Assembly: GCA_030038095.1 (NCBI GenBank)
Contig: JASHPK010000022.1
Span: forward strand, 1 to 34,262
DNA: 34,262 nt
Reading direction: 5' to 3'
From: Thermoplasmata archaeon
GTDB taxonomy: Archaea > Thermoplasmatota > Thermoplasmata > Lutacidiplasmatales > UBA184
The position numbers and the translations under genes are program-made. Under the pieces are notes generated by a model. That model worked only from the letters and a program-made list of their open reading frames with translations. It did no database searches and was not told where the DNA came from. Position 1 is the stretch's first letter, and every line of letters begins with the position of its first letter. Positions 24,617 through 29,797 of the stretch are shown here, one piece after another.

Positions 24617-25582
24617 TCAAGCGGAGTAGTCGTAGAAGCCGCGTCCGGTCTTCCGACCGAGGTGCCCCGCGTCCACCAGGCGGCGGAGCGCCTGGGCCGG
24701 GCGGTACTTCGAGTCCCCGAACTCCCGATACAACGTCTCCGACACTTCGAGGCTGACGTCGAGGCCGATCATGTCCGCGAGCTCGAACGGTCCCATCGGC
24801 ATCCCCGCCCCGGCCTTCATCGCCGTGTCGATGTCGCGGGAGGACGCGACCCCCTCATCGAGCGCGAAGCAGGCCTCGTTGAGGACCGGGATGAGCAGGC
24901 GGTTGACCAGGAACGCGGGCGACTCCTTGACGCGGATCGGCACGAGCGGGTACCGGTGGTTCCGCAGCCCCTGGAGGAAGTCGATCGTGTCGGAGATGAC
25001 GTCGTCGCGGGTCTCGACCCCGCCCGCGACCTCCACGAGGGGCAGCGTGTACGGGGGATTGAAGAAGTGGGTCACGAGGGTCTCACGGACGTGCCGGAGC
25101 CCCTTCGCGAGGCGGGTGATGGACAAGGACGACGTGTTCGAACCGATCACGGCGTGGCTGGGGATCGCCGCGTCGAGGGCCTCGAGGACCGGCCGCTTCA
25201 CTTCCGTCTGCTCGAAGACCGCCTCGATCACGAGGTCGACGTCGGAGAAGTCCGCATAGTCGGTCGTGCCCCGGACCCGCGCGACGACCTCGTCGCCCCG
25301 GGCCCGCGTGAACTTCGCCGCCAGCTTCTCCCGCACCTTTGCCTTCTGCACGTCGGTGAGCCCGCCGGTCTCGGGCTCGACCCGTTCGATCTCCTTCGCC
25401 GCCCGCTCCTCGTGGAATCGGACGAGCTCGTCGACGTAGTTGCGCACCCGGGCGAGCCCCTGGTCGACGAGCGGTCGATCGAGGTCCTTCAGGACGACCT
25501 CGATCCCGTTGAAGGCGAGCACCTCGGCGATCGCCGCCCCCATCGTTCCGGCGCCGACGACCCCGGCCTTTGCGACGCGCAT
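24617..25582 (-). CDS. 3-hydroxyacyl-CoA dehydrogenase
   Basis: A 321-residue NAD+-dependent dehydrogenase that oxidises 3-hydroxyacyl-CoA to 3-ketoacyl-CoA (or the reverse). N-terminal Rossmann fold with GAGTMG (10-15), catalytic His172 in THFFNPP paired with Glu184, SNTSSLS (148-154) and Asn227 in FLVNRLL, then the C-terminal dimerisation domain containing GAGMPMGPFEL and GRKTGRGFYDY. A charged segment of about 35 residues (55-90) lies between the first beta-alpha units, as in some long-chain enzymes. The frame is open to 25756, but the start at 25582 places the nucleotide-binding loop at the usual position, and translation from the upstream ATG would run through the opposite-strand tRNA-Ser. 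With thiolase and acyl-CoA synthetase nearby it suggests beta-oxidation-type chemistry. Confidence 0.93.
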   Translation of the reverse strand: MRVAKAGVVGAGTMGAAIAEVLAFNGIEVVLKDLDRPLVDQGLARVRNYVDELVRFHEERAAKEIERVEPETGGLTDVQKAKVREKLAAKFTRARGDEVVARVRGTTDYADFSDVDLVIEAVFEQTEVKRPVLEALDAAIPSHAVIGSNTSSLSITRLAKGLRHVRETLVTHFFNPPYTLPLVEVAGGVETRDDVISDTIDFLQGLRNHRYPLVPIRVKESPAFLVNRLLIPVLNEACFALDEGVASSRDIDTAMKAGAGMPMGPFELADMIGLDVSLEVSETLYREFGDSKYRPAQALRRLVDAGHLGRKTGRGFYDYSA

Positions 25583-25655
25583 TGATACCCTCGGACGCCG
25601 CGACCGTCGGCGGGTAGATAACTCGACCGCGCCGGGCCCCTCGAGCAAGGGAAGC

Positions 25656-25661
25656 ATTAAG
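25656..25661 (+). promoter_or_regulatory. TATA box of tRNA-Ser
   Basis: ATTAAG is centred 29.5 bp before the first base of tRNA-Ser. Confidence 0.55.
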
Positions 25662-25687
25662 GTCGGGTCCCGGCTCGCACCCGTCGC

Positions 25688-25802
25688 GCGGGGATGGCCC
25701 AGCCCGGTAAGGCGCAGGATTGCTAATCCTGTGGTGATTTCACCTCGGGGGTTCAAAGGGGCCCGGGACGCGACCCGGGCCCGGGAAGTCCCCCTCCCCG
25801 CG
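25688..25802 (+). tRNA. tRNA-Ser (anticodon GCU) with probable intron in the T-loop
   Basis: The gene spans 115 nt including the discriminator. Acceptor GCGGGGA (25688-25694) pairs with TCCCCGC (25795-25801) and the discriminator is G73, as in archaeal tRNA-Ser. The D-arm is GCC/GGC, anticodon stem CAGGA/TCCTG with loop TTGCTAA (anticodon GCT), and a long variable arm (GGTGA/TCACC) follows, as in class II tRNAs. The T-stem GGGGG (25747-25751) pairs with CCCCC (25790-25794), but the 7-nt loop TTCAAAT is split by about 31 nt (roughly 25758-25788). The insert holds GGGCCCGGG and CCCGGGCCC around ACGCGA, a 9-bp hairpin. No CCA is encoded. The mature form would be fully normal, so this is a functional tRNA with an unusually placed intron rather than a pseudogene. 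Confidence 0.85.
25758..25788 (+). other. Predicted 31-nt tRNA intron between positions 59 and 60
   Basis: The insert interrupts the T-loop. A relaxed bulge-helix-bulge fold can be drawn: T-stem, then TTC (25752-25754) pairing with GAA (25785-25787), an A-rich bulge, and the 9-bp hairpin (25759-25767 with 25774-25782). The exact boundary is ambiguous by one base (25757-25787 also leaves a 7-nt loop). Confidence 0.7.
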
Positions 25803-25810
25803 TTCTTCCA

Positions 25811-26146
25811 TCATCCCGCAGGGGCCGCTGGGGCGGCGGTCGCGTGATAGACCTCGCCGTCCCGGCGGACCTCGACCCGGGAGCCCGCCTCGGGGAGAGG
25901 TCCGTCGACGATTGTGAGGACCCGGACCGCGTCGGCGAGCTCGACCAGCGCGAGACGATGCGGGCTCGGCCACCCCGCGGCCGGGCTCGACAGCTCCGTG
26001 CGCGCGAGCACGGTGCCGAATGGCGGCAATCCGTACGGGACCGCCGTCTGGGCCCCGCACTTCGGACACGGACCGGCTCGAGGCAAGTAGCGGAGCGTAC
26101 AGGAGGGACAGCGGCTCACCAGGATCGCCGGCGGCACCTCGGTCAT
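25811..26146 (-). CDS. DUF35 zinc-ribbon/OB-fold protein
   Basis: A 111-residue two-domain protein: rubredoxin-like zinc ribbon with Cys13-x2-Cys16 and Cys27-x2-Cys30 (CPSC, CPKC), then an OB-fold (about 40-105, with FGTVLARTEL and LALVELADAVRVLTIV). In archaea, DUF35 proteins act as scaffolds that hold thiolase and HMG-CoA synthase in one complex and channel acetoacetyl-CoA; the role here may be to pair with the adjacent thiolase. Its ATG overlaps the thiolase stop codon by 4 nt (ATGA), so the genes are translationally coupled. No HMG-CoA synthase is beside it. The gene ends 8 bp from the convergent tRNA-Ser. Confidence 0.9.
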   Translation of the reverse strand: MTEVPPAILVSRCPSCTLRYLPRAGPCPKCGAQTAVPYGLPPFGTVLARTELSSPAAGWPSPHRLALVELADAVRVLTIVDGPLPEAGSRVEVRRDGEVYHATAAPAAPAG

Positions 26147-27276
26147 CCTGGCGCCTCTCCGAGGATCGTGACGAAGTTGTGGGAGGCGAGCCCCCCGACC
26201 GACTGGGCGATCCCGAACCGCGGATGGGTGCCGGTGTCGGTCGGGCCCGCTTCGCCCCGCAACTGTCGGGCGACTTCCGCGATGGCCGCGAGACCCGAGG
26301 CGCCGACCGGGTGACCTCGGCCGAGCACCCCGCCCGAGGGGTTGAGCGGGACCCGTTCCTCCGGTCCGGGACCGCGGCCGGAGAACCAGGCCGACCCGCC
26401 GCCCGGGGGAGCGAAACCCAGGTCCTCGAGGTCGATGAGGAGGAACGGGGCGAACGCGTCGTGCGCCTCGATGACGCCGATCTCCTTCCGGGAGATGCCG
26501 GCGCTCGAGAACGCACGGTCCGCGGCGGAGCGGCTCGATGCGAACGTCGTGAGGTCCGGCCGGTCGACGATCGGGAGGGCCTCGAACGCCTGGCCGATGC
26601 CGCGCACGGTCGCGGCGCCGCTCCCGGACTCGACCACGACCGCTACCGCCCCGTCCGCGATCGACGAGCAGTGCAGGAGGCAAAGCGGCGGGGCGATCGA
26701 CCGGCTGGCCCGCACCTCCTCTTCCGTGACGGGGGTCCGGAACTGGGCGTACGGGTTCCGCGAGGAGGCACGTCGGGCCTCGACCGGGATGCGATCCACG
26801 ACGGAGGGGTCGGGGGAGTACCGCTGCACGTACCGCTCGGTGACGAGCGCGGCCAGCGCGGGCATGGTCGCGCCGGCGACCTGCTCGGTGGGGTGGAGCG
26901 AGCGGGCGAGCGCCGCGGCGACCTCGGGCGTGGGACGATCGGTCATCTTTTCCGCCGCCACGACGAGCGCTCGCTCATACCGGCCGCTCTCCACGGCCAG
27001 CACCCCCGCATGGAACGCGGCGGCTCCCGTGGCGCTCGCCGCCTCGACCCGCAGGCCGGCGGACGTCTCGAGGCTGATGCGGTTGGCGACCCGTGAGACG
27101 AGGTTCTCGACCCCATTGAGCGGCCCCGAGAGCATGTTCCCGACCACGAGGAGGTCGCACGGTTTCCGGCCGACGCCCTCGAGCGCCTGGGTCGCCGCCT
27201 CGGCGGCGAGGTCGACGAGGGATTCGGGTCGCTTCCCGAACCGGGCGAATCCGGTCGAGGTCACCTGGGCGCTCAC
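26143..27276 (-). CDS. Thiolase (SCP-x/archaeal type) with Ser replacing the nucleophilic Cys
   Basis: A 377-residue thiolase-fold protein of the archaeal SCP2/acetyl-CoA acetyltransferase type. Visible blocks: N-terminal FARFGKRPESLVDLA, the nucleophile segment VEAASATGAAA, IEAHDAFAPF (His272), LNPSGGVLGRGHPVGASG (His322), and the C-terminal SVGGLASHNFV. Active thiolases carry Cys where this protein has Ser81, so acyl-enzyme formation by the usual route is doubtful. The start is GTG at 27276, which overlaps the upstream nuclease stop by 4 nt (GTGA), and the downstream DUF35 gene starts in a 4-nt ATGA overlap. It may be a structural partner of DUF35, or may use Ser as in some condensing enzymes; both are inference. 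Confidence 0.87.
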   Translation of the reverse strand: MSAQVTSTGFARFGKRPESLVDLAAEAATQALEGVGRKPCDLLVVGNMLSGPLNGVENLVSRVANRISLETSAGLRVEAASATGAAAFHAGVLAVESGRYERALVVAAEKMTDRPTPEVAAALARSLHPTEQVAGATMPALAALVTERYVQRYSPDPSVVDRIPVEARRASSRNPYAQFRTPVTEEEVRASRSIAPPLCLLHCSSIADGAVAVVVESGSGAATVRGIGQAFEALPIVDRPDLTTFASSRSAADRAFSSAGISRKEIGVIEAHDAFAPFLLIDLEDLGFAPPGGGSAWFSGRGPGPEERVPLNPSGGVLGRGHPVGASGLAAIAEVARQLRGEAGPTDTGTHPRFGIAQSVGGLASHNFVTILGEAPG

Positions 27277-27827
27277 GGGGGGCCGCCTCCGTTGCGCGAG
27301 GTGATGAAGTGGACCCGCTCGACGAACTTCACGAGCGGCAGCCCGTGATCCCAACGGAGGACCGCGTTCCCTTCGCGCGTCGCCTCCACGGGAGGCAGAT
27401 ACGAGGCGAGCAGGCCGAGCACCCCTCGCTTCGGGACCTGAGTTGCGGCGAAGAGGCGCCAGGGGTCGCCGTCGCGATAGCCGAGCCGGCGGTAGGCGTA
27501 GATCGCGACGAGTCCGACGCGCTCGACCGCGGCCCGGTGCGCGGCCAACTGCTCGTCCGCCCGCCCGCTCGCGGCGCTGAAGTGGATGGCGACCTCCCGC
27601 GACGCCTTCACTTCGAAGGGGAGCGCGAGCTCGCGCCTCAGGGCCACGAGATCGAAGCCGAGGGAGCCGGCGCCCCGGACCACGAGGAACGGCTCGCTCG
27701 AGATGCGACGCAGCACCTCCCGATCGCGGGGCTCGAGGGTCTTGGAGTAGGCGAGGACCGACGCCCGGTCCCCCTGGAGGAGGTCCTTGAGCTCCCGCTC
27801 GTACGCGGAGAAGCTGCGTCCCACCAC
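27273..27827 (-). CDS. Hjc-like PD-(D/E)XK nuclease
   Basis: A 184-residue protein whose first 100 residues match the archaeal Holliday-junction resolvase/restriction-endonuclease fold: an N-terminal Glu (AYERELKDLL, Glu10 or Glu12), FLVVRGAGSLGFDLVAL with Asp59, and FEVK with Glu72 and Lys74, spaced as in Hjc. Residues 100-184 (AIYAYRRLGYR, GDPWRLF, KFVERVHFI) replace the short Hjc C-terminus and suggest a distinct subfamily. Metal-dependent DNA cleavage is likely; Holliday-junction specificity is not certain. GTG start at 27827 (27824 is also possible), 28.5 bp after the shared CTTAAG box. It is the first gene of an operon with thiolase and DUF35, an odd pairing of nuclease and acyl-CoA enzyme. 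Confidence 0.8.
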   Translation of the reverse strand: MVGRSFSAYERELKDLLQGDRASVLAYSKTLEPRDREVLRRISSEPFLVVRGAGSLGFDLVALRRELALPFEVKASREVAIHFSAASGRADEQLAAHRAAVERVGLVAIYAYRRLGYRDGDPWRLFAATQVPKRGVLGLLASYLPPVEATREGNAVLRWDHGLPLVKFVERVHFITSRNGGGPP

Positions 27828-27852
27828 GGGCCCCCCCGACGGCGCTCGAGGG

Positions 27853-27858
27853 CTTAAG
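27853..27858. promoter_or_regulatory. Shared palindromic TATA element of two divergent operons
   Basis: CTTAAG, a perfect palindrome, is centred 28.5 bp from the GTG at 27827 (minus) and 28.5 bp from the GTG at 27884 (plus). One element can place a leaderless transcript start at both first codons. No second TATA-like sequence is seen in the 56-bp gap. Confidence 0.6.
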
Positions 27859-27883
27859 TCGGCGCAGGGACTCCCGGGCGTCG

Positions 27884-29338
27884 GTGGCAGCGTCGGCCAG
27901 CCTCGAGATTGCGGCGGCGGACGTGCCGGTCGCGCGGGTGCTCGCGGCGGTGGTGGGAGACGCCGACCGGCGCCGCACGCTTCGGGGAGTCGCCGCCCAG
28001 CCGGCTCGGTTCCGTTTCTCCGAACTGCGGGGCCGTCTCCTGCGGGACCGGGTCTTCGAGGACTCGGGACGTCTGCTGACCCGGCTCAAGCGGCGGGGGC
28101 TCCTCCTCGAGGTCCCCGAGGGACACGGGGAGAAGCAGTACCAGGTCCCGTATCCGGACGAGCTCCGACGGCTCCTGCTCGACGAGGTCGAGCGGTCCGA
28201 GACCCTCGAACCGTCCGCCCTCCAGCCCGTCCCCGACGAATCGGCCGAGATCCGTTCGATGGATCACGAGTTCCTCGACCTGCTCCGCGAGATCCTGCGG
28301 GACCGGCTCGAAGAGACGGTGGAGTTCGGCAAGACCTTCGACGTCCGGGCGCTCGCGAAGTACCTCCGCGACCTCTTCGGCGAGGCGCTGTACTTCGACT
28401 CGCTGATCTCGATCCTGCAGCAGTACGCCCTCGCCGACGTCCCACTGATCGCGCCCTCGGGTCGTGCGACCGGCGCGACCGGCTTCCACCTCGCGCTCTT
28501 CGGCCCACCGGGAACGGGCAAGACCTTCTCGATCGACGACCTGATCCGCGGGAACCCGAGGAGCGGAGTGCCCGCCCACGGACTTCCGGGTCGGAACCGC
28601 TATTGCGGGGGGATCACGCCGGTCCAGTTCCTCCGGGTCGGGGCGTCGTACACCGGTCGCACGTTCAACTTCATCGTGCCCGAGTTCAACGACTGGTTCA
28701 AGTACAAAGGGATGGTCGAGCCGCTCAAGCTCGTGATGGAGCAGCGCGAGGTGAAGTGGGAGACCACCCTCGGCACGGTCGGCCCGTACACCTTCCGCTC
28801 GTTCTTTTCCGTCAACTACAACGTCCGCACGGCGGGGGCCCAGGACTACTGGACCACGATCGCGGACCCCAACTTCGCGGCGCTCGAGGATCGGATGCTC
28901 CTCCGCTTCCACGCCATGACCCGCGAGCGCTTCCGGGCCGTGGAGGCGAGCGCGGAACGGCTCGAGCTCGGCGACCTCGACTTCGCCCTCGCGAGCCGGA
29001 TCCGGGACCACCTCACGCTCGTCCATGCGATCGAGACCGGGCACCCGCTCGTGGCCGGGCGGTTCCGGGCGCGGCCGGTGCGGCTCGATCGAGCGCTCTA
29101 TGCGACCCTCCGCGCGGTCTCGGAGAAGGCGCTGAAGACGACGAGCTACCCGAAGTTCTCCCCGCGGCTCAAGTCGCGCGCGGTGCGCCTCGCCGCCGCG
29201 GCGTCCCTGCTCACCTATTTCGCCCACGCTTCCGAGCCGGGGCTCGGGATCCGGGACATCGAGTCCGAGTTCGCCGAGCGGTTCTACGAGGAGGAGATCC
29301 GTGCCCGAGAAGGGCGCCACGGACGAGCCGGCCCCTAG
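27884..29338 (+). CDS. MoxR-like AAA+ ATPase with N-terminal winged helix and altered Walker B
   Basis: A 484-residue ATPase. Residues 20-100 look like a winged-helix DNA-binding domain (GVAAQPARFRFSELR, SGRLLTRLKRRGLLLEV). After a linker the AAA+ core begins with Walker A GPPGTGKT (about 207-214). The MoxR family's LLADEINR Walker B aligns with FIVPEFND: the Glu and Asn remain but the Asp is Pro. Next come EPLKLVMEQREVKWE (MoxR ALLEAMQERQVT block), sensor 1 in VNYN (about 310), EDRMLLRFH (about 336-344; arginine-finger region, cf. LDRF) and SPRLKSRAV sensor-2 region (about 426-434). MoxR ATPases are chaperone-like remodelling factors usually paired with VWA proteins; here the partner is the zinc-ribbon gene that overlaps its last 38 nt. 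GTG start; leaderless via the shared CTTAAG box. Substrate unknown. Confidence 0.8.
   Translation: MAASASLEIAAADVPVARVLAAVVGDADRRRTLRGVAAQPARFRFSELRGRLLRDRVFEDSGRLLTRLKRRGLLLEVPEGHGEKQYQVPYPDELRRLLLDEVERSETLEPSALQPVPDESAEIRSMDHEFLDLLREILRDRLEETVEFGKTFDVRALAKYLRDLFGEALYFDSLISILQQYALADVPLIAPSGRATGATGFHLALFGPPGTGKTFSIDDLIRGNPRSGVPAHGLPGRNRYCGGITPVQFLRVGASYTGRTFNFIVPEFNDWFKYKGMVEPLKLVMEQREVKWETTLGTVGPYTFRSFFSVNYNVRTAGAQDYWTTIADPNFAALEDRMLLRFHAMTRERFRAVEASAERLELGDLDFALASRIRDHLTLVHAIETGHPLVAGRFRARPVRLDRALYATLRAVSEKALKTTSYPKFSPRLKSRAVRLAAAASLLTYFAHASEPGLGIRDIESEFAERFYEEEIRAREGRHGRAGP
29290..29297 (+). promoter_or_regulatory. Strong Shine-Dalgarno element inside the ATPase gene
   Basis: GAGGAGGAG just ahead of GTG 29301 is a clear ribosome binding site, in contrast with the leaderless pattern elsewhere, and decides the start of the zinc-ribbon gene. 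Confidence 0.55.
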
Positions 29339-29768
29339 ACGACGGCCGCGCGCGAAGTACCGCCGCGCCGACCCCGACCTCGTGCGGCGGCTCGCCCGTC
29401 GCGTCGTGCGGGCCGGCCGCGCCTCCTACACGTCCCAGGCCTCCTTCCGAGCGGCCCTGCTCGACCTCCTTCGACGGGACGACCCGGCCACGAGGATCAG
29501 CGGGGCCCGGCTGCGTCGGCTCCTGGTCGACGTCCCGGGGGTCCGCATCGGGGTGCGCTACACCGAGCGGCACGGCGAGCCGCCGCCGACCGTCTGCCCG
29601 GTCTGCTTCTCCCCCCTGAGGCCGATCCACAACCGGACCCTGACGGGCGACTCGGTGGTCCTCGGTCAGCGGTGCACGCGCTGTGCCTACTGGACCCACG
29701 AGGAGCGCCGGGTGCCGGTGCGGTACACGTTCTCGAAGGGCGGCGCCGAGGGACGGCTGACGGGTTGA
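29301..29768 (+). CDS. Small basic protein with C-terminal zinc ribbon, partner of the AAA+ ATPase
   Basis: A 155-residue protein. The first 25 residues are basic and Pro-rich, residues 26-85 look helical with an RRLARRVVRAG helix and a possible helix-turn-helix (SYTSQASFRAALLDLLRRDD, ISGARLRRLLVDVPG), and the C-terminal half contains a zinc ribbon with Cys-x2-Cys at about 99 and 125 (CPVCF, CTRCAY). This points to nucleic-acid binding or a scaffold role. The GTG start lies inside the ATPase gene (38-nt overlap) and has a good GAGGAGG ribosome binding site, so the two proteins are probably made together. I do not recognise a named family. Confidence 0.78.
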   Translation: MPEKGATDEPAPRRRPRAKYRRADPDLVRRLARRVVRAGRASYTSQASFRAALLDLLRRDDPATRISGARLRRLLVDVPGVRIGVRYTERHGEPPPTVCPVCFSPLRPIHNRTLTGDSVVLGQRCTRCAYWTHEERRVPVRYTFSKGGAEGRLTG

Positions 29769-29797
29769 CCCCCGGGTGGTCCGGGAGGCCGGACCAA

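Noticed and set aside
25583-25756. N-terminal extension of the 3-hydroxyacyl-CoA dehydrogenase
   Set aside because: It would run through the tRNA-Ser gene on the other strand and places the Rossmann loop 58 residues too late.
25747-25802. tRNA-Ser as a broken pseudogene
   Set aside because: Every stem pairs perfectly, including both T-stem strands flanking the insert, the discriminator is correct, and a promoter is present; decay would not preserve this.
26440-26475. HDAF in the thiolase as a second lost catalytic Cys
   Set aside because: Some SCP2-type thiolases have HDCF here, but I believe HDAF is also common among archaeal thiolases, so I did not count it as an anomaly.
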